In this document: piece after piece, positions 46,001 to 60,153 of the stretch
How the letters are laid out: every line of letters begins with the position of its first letter
Position numbering within the stretch: the stretch's first letter is position 1
Assembly: GCA_004154925.1 (NCBI GenBank)
Contig: QJNS01000209.1
Coordinates: forward strand, 1-64,000
Length of the DNA: 64,000 nucleotides
Direction: 5' to 3'
From: Monosporascus cannonballus
Lineage: Eukaryota; Ascomycota; Sordariomycetes; Xylariales
Notes under the pieces: model-generated
Database searches by the model: none
Seen by the model: only the letters and a program-made list of their open reading frames with translations
Told to the model about the DNA's origin: nothing
Program-made: the position numbers and the translations under genes

Positions 46001-49000
46001 CTATTTGATCGACTTTAATTAAATCTGATATGCTTTTTCAACTGTTAGAAATTAACAGTTGAAACTTTTAAGGTATTAAACAACATCTCAAATAGAATAT
46101 GCTATAATAATTAAAACAAAAATAGGCTAAAAATTATAATATTTTCGGCTTTTCAATAAAACTCGAAGTTATCGAACACTTTCAAAATGTAAAATTATAT
46201 TTTTAAACACGAGGGTTTTATATTAAACCTTTAAATTGTACAAGTTTTAATATAAAGTTAACTTAATAACCTATTATTGAGAATAATTTAAAAACCGAAA
46301 ATTTAAAAAATATAAAGAAAACCAATAAAAAGAAATTCGAAATAATATTTGTTAATTATCACAGATTTATAAAAATAAAATAATAAGTTTTTAATTTTTT
46401 AAAGATTTAAAGTTTTATTATAAAAGTTTAATAATTGGACCAACTTTTAATAATATTGAAGTAATAATAATTTAATAATTATTGTTTATTTTTGTAGTAA
46501 TAATTGTTTATTCGATTTCAGTTCCGTAATGAAGAGAATATCTTTTTCTAATAATTAATCGAATAATTTACTTATAATTTATATAACTAATCAAGATTTT
46601 ATTTCACTTTAATCTTATAGTTTTAATCTTTTAAAAACGCTTTTTAACAAGGTATAATTAAGATAATAATTTGATTTCTGTATTTAAAGGAATAATAATA
46701 TTGTGTTTATTAATTTTTTCACAATTAGCTTAGCGAATTGTAATAATACAATTCTTAAAAGGTTTTCCGATTAAGGTTATTCGTTAAAAATGTCGTTTAT
46801 ATGTCGTAATAATTATACTGTAAGATTTTTATTAAATGTAAATTTTAAACTTCAGCTAAGTTTAAAATAAAGGTAACAGATAATTTAGTTAATTATTTTA
46901 AAATACGTACGGTTAAGGTTTGGCTAATAACTTAATATATAAGAAATATTGTGAATTAAATATAAGCGAAGAGCGATAATTTCGAATAATAGGTTATCGA
47001 TTTTTTAAAAATATAAATTTTTCGATGTTATCGATATTTCGTTTTAACATTTTGTAAAACCTTGTTATTTATTTACCTTAAAATAATGCCTTTTGAATTT
47101 AAATACTACGAATTATAAATGTATTTTTTATTAAGCATTTTGTAATAAGTACATTTTTCATTTTGTTACTAACAATAGTACGTAGGGAGAAAAATTATTA
47201 AAAGCTTTAAAAATCGTTAATATAAAAGGGTTATTATAATTCTCTTGAAATCGTTTCATAGGTATTATACTACGAATTCCATATAGTATAAATATATTGT
47301 TAATGTACGAAAATAGTGTTAATGAACAATTTACTACTTTATTTCAAGTTTTTAATATATATATTAATTTAGTATTTTTTCTTTTAACAGAACAATTAAT
47401 TTTTAAAATGTAATACTTTAAATGTAGGATTTTTGGTAAAAGGCTATATATATAAATATATTAAAATAATTTAATGAAATTAGTGAATTATATTAATTAA
47501 AAAGAATTAAAATTCAGTTATAATAATTATAAGTATACGAAAAAGTTTTGTTATTATTGTAAATACGTAGAAGTTAAAGTTTTTACGGATAAAAAGTTAT
47601 TACAGAAAATAACTTTAAATTTAAACGTTTTAAATATTTTATACTTATGGTATTTTTTAGTAAATATATAGTATAATGAAAAAATCATTTTAAGACATAT
47701 ATATTTTATAATCTTTTAAATGAAAATGATAATGATGATTTATTTTATTTAAAACATTTAATTTTAATGGTATATATAGCATTTTCTTAAATTTTAATCT
47801 ATTAATTTGCAAGGCACATATATCATTCGAAATATATTTAGTTATAAGTTATCTTAGATTTATTATATATATATAGATCCAATTACGCGGCGTAATTCGG
47901 AATGCATTTCGGGAAAAAATCCTACCAAAAGGCGCGTCGGATGAAAAAACCCGCAGGAATTATATAATACGGTAATAAATAACTATGATATATACGATAG
48001 ATTTGATTAGTTGCAGAAGTTTAGCGCCCTAGCTAAGTTCCAACGCCCCTAACCACTCCAATTGTTGCTGACACGGAAAGATTTACCTCGGCTAGTTCAG
48101 CCCTCTCTGGCTCGTTTTCCCTGTTTCTTCAAAGTTAATCAAGTACCGCTCCATAATGCTAAATATTAACTAATCAAATCCTAAATCCCCGTAACGAACT
48201 AACGAAGGTTAAATTATAATTACACATTAATATTTTCGCATGATATTTTTGTTTTTTTAAAAAACACAGAAATTTATAATAAATTAGTAATAAAACCTTT
48301 TTATGTTTATATAAATATATATATATATATATAATTATTTGAATTATAAATTGTTATTGTTAGAGTTTCATTTTTAAATAATATACGTTTATTATGTTTA
48401 AACATTAATATATGTGGTAATTACAATGTAAATATCTGTTGTTATTTCTTTAAAGTTTTACCAATTTAAGTTTTTAATTCTATTATATTATAGTATTCAA
48501 AACTGATATATTTATATTTATAATAAAGTTTTAATATTACTATAACAGATATAATCTAATATAGTATAATCTCATTAAAATTCAATGTTGTATAACAGTT
48601 ATATTTAAGAATATAATTCTCTTATTCGGATTCACAAATTATTTAATATATTTTGAAAAACGATTATAGAAGAAATTACTAATATGGGAAAATTAATAAA
48701 CCCTTTTAATGTTAATAAATTAAACTTTGTATACATTAATACTTCATATATTATATAAAAACTGATAATTTTCGTAAAACTATTGAAAGTTTATTTATTT
48801 TGAAAACGAGTATGGTTGAAAATTAAAACAATTTATATTATTTTAATTAAAAATTCCTATGCTGTTAGAACACTTATATTGAATTATTTTATATATTTTA
48901 ATAAAATAATTATACATTTTATATAAAATATCTACATAACAAAAAACGGAAACAGGAACTCTGTTATAATTGTAATAATCGAAATATATATATATAATTT

Positions 49001-52000
49001 TAATTAATTAATTTATAATCATATTTAAAATTAAAGATAATTATATACTTTATTTTCAAAAAAATATTGTTTATTTTCCAATTTCCCATGTAACACTATT
49101 AATATTTGAAAAGATTTATACATTTCAAAAATCTATTATACGCTAAATACATGTAATATTTAATTCATAAACAAAATTAACATAGTTATATTTAATGTTA
49201 AACCAATATAATTATAATTAAAATACATAACCAGTGAGAATATAATATAATAAAGTAATATTATATTTTAATATAATAGTTTTCATATTTACAACTATGT
49301 ATATAATACAACGTTTTATTATAATATTCTTCTATGAAATATTATTATCGTTTCTTTTCGTGATTATAATTATATTTTTTTTAAAAAATTGAAATAGTTT
49401 GTATTATAGCTTAATATAGATTATACCAATTTCTGGTTTATATTTATTAAATTAGTTTAAGCATATAAAAAATATGAATATCGTTAATTTCTTTTATTTA
49501 AAATGTATAGAGCATAGTAGAAACTATTTGAGATGATTATATATACTGTAAAATTTAACATTATTATAAACGATATTTGTAATATGTATAAAACACATTT
49601 CTAAAAATATAAATTTATTGGTTTTTGATATCCTTCTCTTTTAATTATTAGTAATACAAAATATTAAAATATTTTCAACAAATATATGTTAATCAAAATA
49701 AAATCATTCATAAATTTAATAAAATAGAATAATATAATTATATTATAAAATACCGAATTTATATTGTTTTACACATCATATTTTCTATTTATATTATATT
49801 TATATATTTTTTTTTTCACAAGCATTACCTATTCGGTATAAATAATATGTGATTAAAAATATTTATTTTATATACATATCACTATTATATTTTAATATGA
49901 AATACTTTTTCGATAATCGAGTTTATCGTATTAAACTCTTTATTTATAAACAAACGTTTAAGAGACTTTACCATTTTAGGTATATAAAGAAATATGACGA
50001 AACTTTAATTAAAATATATTAACAAGTAGAAAATTTCTTAGTTGAAGTTTTTAGTCTTAGGTATAAATAATATATTATTGCATAATATTTATACGTTAAT
50101 AAAATATTTGAAAATATATTAAAATTTTACAAGATCACAAAATATATTTATATTTTTATTTAAACAAAGCATTTTTGAATACAATATATCGGATAAAACC
50201 TTTTTTTTAAATTTTATAAAAATAGAAAAATCTTGAATATAACGAATATCTTATTAATTAATAAGCTTTCTAATTTGAAAAAAGTAATAAATAATTATTC
50301 ATCGTTGTTATTTTATGATTAAAAACTTTCAAATATTTTTATACTAATTAATACAATATTATTAATTATATTATATAATTCATAAGAATTGTAAAGTATT
50401 TTTTATAAATTAGATTAGTTGTATAACTAAATAATATATTTTATATTAAATATATATTACGTTGTTTATTATCAAATGATATATTGATTAATATAATTTT
50501 ATTTTTAAATTTGTTAACAACGAGATTGAAAGAAAAATATAAAATATATTATATCGTATAAGTAAATATTATACTATATAATTTATTATTAGCTTTTGTT
50601 GTTTAAAAATATTATATATAGCGTTATTTCTATTGTCGAAATTAATGTTTAATTAAATATTATATCTTTTTATAAATAAAACGTTACATTTATTATATTT
50701 ATTTACGAAGTAAATGTTTAGTATTTAAAGTTTACGCTATAAACATTTTAAACATATTTAGTTCTTATTTTCAAATTTTTACTTTATGAAAAACATTATT
50801 TAAAATTAAAACGATAATCAAAGCATTCACAATATTTTAATTATATACCGTAAAATTAAGAAGATTAAAGTTATTAATTTTTACAATATTAAATTTATTA
50901 TTAATAGCCGAATTAACATAAATTAATTAAATATCATAGAAGTCGAAATTTAGTGTATAAATATTCGTAATATAATTATTTGAAATTTCTTTTATATTAG
51001 ATTTTTTTGAAAAGAATTTTGTTCTAGTTAACTGTACCATTATATAAATTTAAAAACTATAATATTACAATATATGCTATTAATAATTTGATTTATACTT
51101 TATGTAAAAACCTCTCCTATTGATTTTATTATTATTAAATAATAAAATAAACGATTTTTATGCGAAAAATCTATTAATATAAGCTTTGATTTTCATTATT
51201 ATAGGAATTTTTTATATATAATATAATCTTTATATTATAATTTTAACATTTATATAACTTTACTACTTGTTGTATTTTAATTAATTAATATCGAAATGGG
51301 TTTAAAAATGTTTTAATTTTTAATATTTATATATATATAATTTATTTATTTTCCAGTGAAAAAATCGTAAATCATATAATTATATTTTATAACATAGTAT
51401 ATAATATTAGTTTAACGAAATTCATATAAGTAATCAAATATATAATTTAAATAATATTAATTAATTGTATTGTAATCAAAAATCTGTTGTTAAAAATTCA
51501 TTTAAAACTATATTATTTTTTATAATTAAATATAACGTATAAATTAGACTTAGGTTATATGTTTCGTTTATAATGTATATATTAATTAACAATCTTCAAC
51601 ACTTTCTAAGTAGATTATATCTTGATTTTTTATCCTTTATTATAATTTATATAATAATGAGTATACCCAATGTTTTCAATATTTAATTTCTATTTTTTGA
51701 AAAAATATTATGTTTACGTTTAAAATATTTAAAAATGTCTTTATTCTGGAGTTATAATACAGCCGAATATTTAAAAATTATGTATAAATATTCTTGTTTA
51801 AATTTGTATTCGTAATATATATATTTATATTTTCCGTAATTCTTTAATTTATAATATTTATAAAATAATGATATAATATATACGTCTTAATTACATAATC
51901 CGGTGTGTAAAATTATAAATATTTTTATATATATATGATCTTTAATATAAATACTTTTTTCTTTAAATTATAAACTTCCTAATTAATTTGAAATTCGTAA

Positions 52001-55000
52001 TTAATTTAAAAATTGATAATTTATATAATTAATGTAATTTAATGTAAACTAAATTTTATGTTATTCATTATTCTTATAAGGTATTTTCAGATGTATATTA
52101 TTAGTACTTAATATTCTTAAATATATTACATTTTTTCGTATTGATATCGAAATACTAAATCTTGCATAACTATAAAACTTTCTGAATTATTATATATTTA
52201 AAGTAATATTAAAACATAAAATGTTTATTGTCTTCTAATGTTCCGTTATATTAATGTACTTTTGCAATATATATTTAATAGTCAAAATGGGTTACATATA
52301 ATTTATACTTTTCGCAATACCATTTTTATATTTCCAAATAATTAAATATCTTATAATCAATATAAAATTGTTTTAATTAAGTTTAAGCCGTAGATTTACC
52401 GTAAGTACAAATTATTATAATGCTGGTTCCGGGTATTTTTTAATTTCAGAATTTATTATCCGTTTTGAAAATTATTTCTGAGGTTATTATTTATAAATCC
52501 AAATTGGTTAAGTAACTATATAAAACCTTTTATATGCATTCGGAATATATCATTAAAAATATATGACGACAATTAGCTGCATAATATTATTATGGCACCT
52601 TTTAAATATTCTACAATATCGTAAAATATATAATGATGTATATTATAATATAAGTTTCGTATATAAAAGAAATTAAATAATAATTATGACAATAGAAATT
52701 ATGTAATTATATATATTAAAAAGTAATGAGTTTTTCAAATTATAACTACCTATGTTTTAATACTTATTATAAATTATATGCGAAATAATTATAAAAATTA
52801 CATTTAATACACAATTATTTAAAAACATTTAAAAAATTATACTTTACAATATAGGATAAAATACACATTTCGTATCATTTATATACAATTCTTGTATTCC
52901 TTTTTTTATATCATTCTGGTAAATGAATGATAATATTAATTGCTTTATTTATATTCAAATATTTAATAATTTATAATTCACAAGTTTTGTAATTATATAT
53001 ATTTTAATTTTTATTATATATACTATTTTAAAATAGCATTACAATTTAGTTATTATTTGAAAATTTTGTACGTATATTATTAATATGTATATGTTGCTTA
53101 TTCATATTAATAATATATCCAGCACTTATTTAATATATGAATTTCATTTTATTCATTTTATTTTATATATTATATGAATTTTAATTACAGAAAATCTACA
53201 ATAAAACATTTATACTATTCATACAGTTATTAGTTATAATTAAATATTTATATATATGCAATATTATATAAATGTAATAATATTATTATTAATCTTCAAT
53301 AAATTAGAGTACGAGATTTATATTGCGAATATATATAAAATTTAAGCAAAAATTGAAAAATATACGAAAGTTGTAAGGACGTTAGGTTAATTTTCCATAT
53401 AAATTAAATTTTACAAAGTTCTATTTTTCGTATCTTATTTTGATATTATATGCAATATTTGTGTAAAGTCTTTTCTAATTTATATAATAAACTTTCTTTA
53501 AATTGTATATTAATTTGTTAAAATTCTAACATTAAAAGGTTTTTCTAAAATGGATTTCATTTTTATCTATTGTAAAATATAACTTATTTATTATTATTAT
53601 ATATATCTCAACGCATATTTTATTTAAATTATTGTTAACTTAATATTATAATATATGTTCAAAGATTTTAGTCAAAAATTTAAAATTTCTAAAGGATTCA
53701 TAAATAATATATTTGTATGTTTGAATAATTTTTCAAGCTACTTGTTATTAAATTCCGGAGATATTATGGAATAAACTATAATCTTATTGGTTTTTTATTA
53801 TTTTGAATTATAATACAAATCTATTATTATAAAAAATACAGATTATAAAATATTCAACGTTTCGAACCTTGATATAATATTTTTACATTATGAATTAACC
53901 GATATATATTTTTGATATTGCATTTAAATTGACGGAAGTATAAATATTAACAATTTATAATTAAATAAAATATATATAGTATTGATATTACTAATATTAC
54001 AAAACCATATTATATTGTATACTATACATTTTATAAATAATGCTTTTATAATGATAAACGAAAAAGACTGGCGTAATTACAAATGAATAAGTATTATTTG
54101 AATAATCTTGTATAAAATTTGGACATTTAAGTACTATAATATATTTGATAGTAATATTAAAGATTTAGGCCGTTATGTATAATATTTTATTATGATAAAA
54201 TACCTATAAATCCTTAAATTAGATGAATTTCTTGCATTTTATTAAGATTTTAATAAGGCGGATACAGGAAAAACGTAACAAAATATTAAATCCCATGATT
54301 AATTGTTATTTAAAATATTAAAATATTTGAATATCAAAAACAATTATTTAAGTTATTCAAAGAATAATAATTATATATGCACACGGTTTCCAAAAGTATT
54401 AAGTAAAAGTATACGCCGATATATATTAATTTTAATTCTAAAAACATTGTAAGATATAATAAATAAAATTTTTTATAAACCCAATATTGCAATTATTTTA
54501 AATCGATATTTTAAAGAAAGTAAATACTGGAATAAATGAATTACTAACGAAAAAGTATCCGTTTTAACACCGGCGATAGTGTAGTTATATTATTTATTTA
54601 TATGTATAAATAATTTGTTTTTATAATAATATAATTTAAAATAAATCAATACAAATTAATAAAACAAAATAAAAGCGAATACGGAAAAGTAAATTAGAAA
54701 AGGTTTAGTTCCGCATCGTATATTAAGATAGACAAATTCGATGAATTACAATTCGATTTACAATACAAAAAGTATTAGTAATCTTGTAATTAAAATACTT
54801 TATTATATAATCATTTTAATAAAAATAAATGTGAACTAAAATTAATAATATTCCACGAATAATTTAAAACTTAAAAAACTTAAAGAAATACTAAATTCAC
54901 TACGTTAATATTATATTTATAATTTCAATTAATAATATATAAGTATTTATACATGTTATATTTGATAACCGCAATATTTTGTCCTTAAAAAAAGGTTTTA

Positions 55001-55652
55001 TTATTAATTTTAAGGAAAACTGCGAAATTTCCATTTGGACTTTTTAATTCAACATTAAAAGTATTTTTTAATTTATTACAAATATTATTAGTTTATAAAT
55101 ATTACTCATTTTTAGCACATAGTTTCAATGTCGATGAAGTTATTTTTTAAATATTTTAATATGGGTTTTTTAAATTTCATATAGCGAATTATTATATTTT
55201 GCCAACGCCAGCGATTCGGGTAGCGATATCAAAAACATCGAAATTTATAAATATAAATTTTTAATTAAAATCATTTACCACGTTGTAATTTTACGGATAA
55301 TTAAAGACGTTATTATAATTAATATTGCGATTTGAAATTGCGACAAGGTAAAAATTATATCTTAGTTTAATATTCTTATTATTAATATTGTTAATTCATT
55401 TTTAATTATTAAATTAAACAGAACAATTATATGGAATATATTATAAATTATCTTAATCGTAATTTGAAGAAATTCTATAACTGTTTTAAATTTTATTTTT
55501 TGGTATATTATAATACTAAGGTGCAAAATATACGAATAAATTTACAGCAATTGATTTATAATATATAAGTATAACGCCGTTATTTCGCATTAGACGAATT
55601 TCAGTTTTAATAAAAAATAATAAATATTTTTTATAAAATCAAAAATATATAT
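46001..55652. other. 9.6-kb extremely AT-rich desert
   Basis: No open frame longer than about 60 codons and no recognisable transposon protein. Composition is even more AT-rich than in the other RIP blocks. One interruption of normal composition lies at about 47,881-48,150 (see separate entry). No tRNA, rRNA or mitochondrial gene was recognised. Confidence 0.65.
47881..48150. other. Less mutated island in the AT desert
   Basis: Begins with the palindromic ATTACGCGGCGTAAT and contains about 130 bp of normal composition (48,010-48,150). Probably the remains of a later insertion; no ends or duplication could be defined. Confidence 0.4.
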
Positions 55653-55657
55653 GTTCT

Positions 55658-56074
55658 TGTTACAGGAACCAGGGTTCCTGCCTCCAAGAAACCTACCTTT
55701 GAGGCCTAGCGCGGACCTGTCACGGCTAAACTCCGGACAGGGAAGCTTGGCTTGTTCCGTGATCTAAGTGATCTAAGTGATCTAACCAAATCACATAAAT
55801 CACATAGATCCACGATACACTCACTTTGGGAGTTGGGATATATAATGAATCGGTCTCTCATGTAAATAGTACCTACCTAGTTTCGTTCCTTAGCTATCAA
55901 TCTAAGCTCTTAGTCAAAGGCAACTACACCGTTCTCTAATTGAGGGAAGAGTCTTTAAATCTCTTTAACGAACGAACCATTAAATCATTCCTCGCCCTAT
56001 TGTTACCTGCAAATCAAGACCCCATTTCGGATACTGCTCATACCTCCAGGTGGATATATAACAGGTTCGTTACA
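55658..56074 (+). mobile_element. Intact solo LTR, TSD GTTCT
   Basis: 417 bp from TGTTACAGGAACC to GTTCGTTACA, flanked by perfect GTTCT duplications (55653-55657, 56075-56079). Normal base composition inside a RIP desert. U3 contains three tandem TGATCTAAG units and a TATATAATG promoter-like motif near 55,850, followed by an R/U5-like part shared with the LTR at 19031-19461. Confidence 0.9.
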
Positions 56075-56079
56075 GTTCT

Positions 56080-58650
56080 ACAACATTTTAATATAATTAA
56101 TTATCCAATTTAAAAGCCGCCTTAATTAATTTAAATATATTTTAAATTCAGTATAAAACTTTAATTTCATTTTAGTATTTCGAAACTTTATTAAATAGTA
56201 CTCCTTTAAATGTAATACAAATCAATATATATTTCATTTTTATATTATTATTTCAAAGACTTTAAGTACAAATTAATATATTTTGATATTATTTATATTA
56301 ACATTTTAATTTTCTCTAAAAAAATACTTCTACCGAACCTGTTTTTAATTAATATTACATATATAGTTTCGAATTTAAAAGCTTAAATATATAAGTGAAA
56401 TTATATATATAAATATATATTCAGAAATTAGAATTGGAATGAAGTTATTATGTTCTTTTTTGATGTAATAATTTCTTTTCATATGTCAAAAATATTTTAT
56501 ATATATACTTGTTGTAAAATGATAAATATTATTAAAGCTTTAATTGAGCCCGATATCGTAACTCAAAATCCTATTATTTCGGAAATTTATAAATAATATT
56601 CTAATTAGTTAGCAATTATAATTTAAATTCAATACAAATTTTGTTCAATTAAAATACTTCATAATAAATTATGTATTACCTTTATTATTTAAAATTCCTA
56701 TCGTATTATTTCTTTATAATTTTTATCTTTTTAGGATTCGTATAACCTTATATTTGTCACATATTTACTGCGATATAAGTAATATAATATATTTATAATT
56801 AATTATAATTATGCTTGTATAATTGTAAATCTTTTCATTAAATTAGTATTGTAAAGTGTTAGTTTCAAGACTATTTAAAATGGTTTATTATATTTTTAAT
56901 TAATACTGAAAAGATTAATATTTAATTGTAAAATGATAATATATATTATAAAACCGAAAAACGTATCCAGTTACTTTAAATTATTATATATTTAAATTTT
57001 GAAGTTATAAAATATTTTATAATTATACACTTTAAAAGTTTCCTCTATAAATCTAAATACATATTTTTATTTTCTTATAAATTCAAGTATGGAATTATTA
57101 ATACTTATAAGTTTTTCTTTTCTCTCAAAATACCTAATAACTTTAATAATAAAATATAAACATTTAAATTCAAGTCTAAAAGTATTATTTAACAATTGAA
57201 ATATATTAATCGTTAAAAAGTATAAAAATACTTATTTCGTACGGGAATTGTGAAATATAAAACACTAATATTATTAATCTTCAAATGGTTAACACTAAAA
57301 TATCGGATTTCCGTTTAAAAATATATTGGGTTATATTTCTAATTTAATAAAAACTAGCACATTGTGCAATATCTCTTATAATATTAAAAATAATCATTAT
57401 ATATATATATTCATTTAGATATAGGTAAATAAAATATAAATACAGGATATTAATATTTTTATATTCAATCTTATTTATTATCAATATTTAAATTATGTTA
57501 TTATATAAAAACAAATTTGAAAATCATAATATAAACATGATCATTCGATATTTAATGTAAATTAAAAATATTATGATTATATTCTTTATTAACCATACTT
57601 TTACCTATTGACAATTAGTTTTTCTAGATTTGAAAATGTTTAAAGAAATATAAAATTTAATATTTGGAGTATAAAAATGTTTTTATATTAATTTAATTAC
57701 TATTATAATATAAATAGTCATTAAAATAGTTAAAAATGAAAATATTTATATAGTTATGAGCTTCTTAAAATATGTTTAATAGTAAACATTCATTAGTTTT
57801 TTCAAATTTAAATTATATATTATAGTAATTTATTTTTTGACAAATATGGCTTCAATATTTTCGTTTAATATTTAGTATTATGTAAATAATTCGGCAACCC
57901 AAAATCTTTGTAAAAATATCGGTTCTATATATAATATATATAAGTGTTAATTACGTTTATATTAATAGAAAATTAATAAAACTATCGAGTAAAAATGCAA
58001 ATTTCGTGTTTAAACATTAAATATTTAAAATTTTAAATATATTTCTTATATTCAATTTAGGAAAAAATATTTCAGCTTTAAGTATAACGTATTACACAAG
58101 TATGCTAGACACATAAATGAGCTAGACACTTTTTTAATATTTCGCAATCATAAATTCATTCAAATTAATCCAATTTCTCATCGATAGACGTATTTATAGT
58201 TCCTTTATAAGTACGCGTATTATGTTCGAGCTTGCCGCAAATACCATATTTCCGTTCCTTCGCCGGAACCCTTTTGCCACGATTACTTTCAGCTGTTATT
58301 AGCTGTGATTGTTCATTATTACCTTCTTTTATAGCTATAAAAGCTTATATCTACTTTACAATAAGTATTCTTGCTTTTTGAAAATATATATTTTTGACTT
58401 TCTGGCGTTTATAAAAGACTTAATTTATTTCGCAAAAATAACCATGTTTCTCTCGAAAACAAGCGATGTTATGCAAAAGTATTAGGTTATTTTTTGTTAA
58501 AAGACTAGCTGATTTAATTAAGTTTGTTAGCGAGCTACCTTGGTAATTTTTAATTATTCTTTGCAAATAACGTTTTTATCGAATGGTGCTAATAATATTC
58601 TGAAATGTTTTCTCAGGTGGGAAAATAATAAACTTGGCTGAGGTAAACAG
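56080..58650. other. AT-rich DNA, nothing recognised
   Basis: 2.6 kb of stop-dense AT-rich sequence. From about 58,190 GC rises slightly toward the pogo-type remnant, which may extend that far as non-coding flank. Confidence 0.5.
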
Positions 58651-59120
58651 CTAGACGGTTAATATAGGTATAATTAAAACTTTTAACTGGAAAAAGACGC
58701 AATTATGATCGAAAAAAATAAATCCAGCTTTTGTAAATCCGGATTTAATATTGTCGGTCGTTATAGCAACTTTAAACGCGTCGTAAAAACTGGCGATAAA
58801 AACATCCTTATTAATATAAGTAACGTACCGCCGTATAAGATTCTCGATATACAGCAAATGATTATATTTTAATACGGAAACACAGCATACGTCGAAAGGT
58901 TAAAATCGATAAAAAGAATCGGTAAGTGTATAAAACGCAATAATATCGTTATTTGCGCAGTAATTTTCGATTTCGATCGAATAATAGTTTTCATAACCGT
59001 TGAGGACAAAAAAACGTTTCAAGCTTTTAATAAGTATTTTAATATATTTAATCGAAATATATAATGTACTTTAAGTCTAATTTATATATTATTTAGCGGA
59101 TTTCGTTTATAACAAACTTT
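58651..59120 (-). pseudogene. Pogo/Fot1-type transposase C-terminus, RIP-mutated
   Basis: The minus strand reads INKDVFIASFYDAFKVAITT, then DNIKSGFTKAGFIFFDHNCV, the typical end of DDE_1 pogo/Fot1 transposases (helical tail followed by the GF-x-GL-x-PF block). Upstream sequence to about 59,120 carries stops. It is a different, more AT-shifted copy than the one at 20361. Confidence 0.65.
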
Positions 59121-59126
59121 TAATTG

Positions 59127-59775
59127 TGTTATAACCTCACAGGCTGCGGCCTCGAGAAACGGTCGCAACAAGAAAATGACTAAGCTATGTGGGTCGAGTT
59201 ACGTGATGGCTCGACAGGATCGATCGTAGAGCCCATAGAGCCAGGTTTCGACGGGACTGAAAGAATTAAGTATAATACGTTTATTATTTCCACAGTTTAC
59301 GTAGTGTTAGTTTATAATAGAATATCGTTACTTACGGCACTTTTAGCATTAGGAAAGGTAATACGATGGTTATATATATTATTTAAAATTTTACGATATT
59401 CTTATTAATATAAATTCGTACTATAATGGTTTAATAGTTGGTTAAACCTTTTAGTCATTATATGTTGTAAATCTTTATTTAATAATACCGTTAAATTTTG
59501 AGCAATATCGCCGATATTATATTTATTAGCAAGTAGCCCAAATAGCTCACTTATTAAATCCTTAATTACGCAGATATTGGAATGGAATTCAAACAGGAAA
59601 AGGAAAAGCCTTACCTTTTTTTAAAAAAAAGTTTTTCCACGTCTGGATACTATAAATAAATGTATTATTTAGCTTGAGAAAGATAATAACGATCTTACGA
59701 CATCCTTTAAAACTGTCTATAAGACTTTTAAAAAGAAAAGGAAAGTTTCCGAAACCGGGAGGTCCTTTCGAATGT
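59127..59775 (+). mobile_element. 5' LTR and leader of a Gypsy copy
   Basis: LTR 59127-59462 (TGTTATAACC...TCATTATA), then ~310 bp of leader matching the leader of the next copy (TTTATTTAATAAT, AATATCGCCGATATT). The next element begins at 59,776 inside this leader, so this copy was interrupted by its relative. Confidence 0.7.
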
Positions 59776-60153
59776 TGTTACGACCTGACAAGCCACGGCC
59801 TCCAGGAACGGTCGCAACGGAGAAGGCCAAGAAAACTATGTGGATCAGGTCACGTAATAGATCACCAACTTACTAGTGGTAAGCCAATAAGCCGGATTAC
59901 CAACTTACTGGTAATAATCCAGCTAAAGGAAAAAGATATATACATTTATTAATTCTATAATTTAAATAATTTCAATTTATAATACTTATTAATACCAAAT
60001 ATTTATAATATAATATTATTATTTAAAGTATTTTTGGTATTATAAAATATAATATGATTATTATATTTATTACTTAAATTCTAACGATATTTTTATTAAT
60101 ATAAATCTGCCGATTTAAGGTTTAATAATTAATTAAGTCGTTTAGCCGTTATA
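59776..60153 (+). repeat. 5' LTR of right-edge Gypsy element
   Basis: 378 bp, same family as 32915 and 45605, with G-to-A/C-to-T changes. The preceding AATGT (59771-59775) is the predicted target duplication to look for beyond the window. Confidence 0.75.

Noticed and set aside
46001..55652. AT desert as inserted mitochondrial DNA
   Set aside because: No mitochondrial gene, tRNA or rRNA motif is visible, and solo LTRs and decayed nuclear transposons bound it; RIP is the simpler explanation.
59127..59462. Solo LTR with target duplication
   Set aside because: Flanks AATTG and TGTTG do not match and the sequence continues into an internal leader, so it is the 5' LTR of a longer, interrupted copy.
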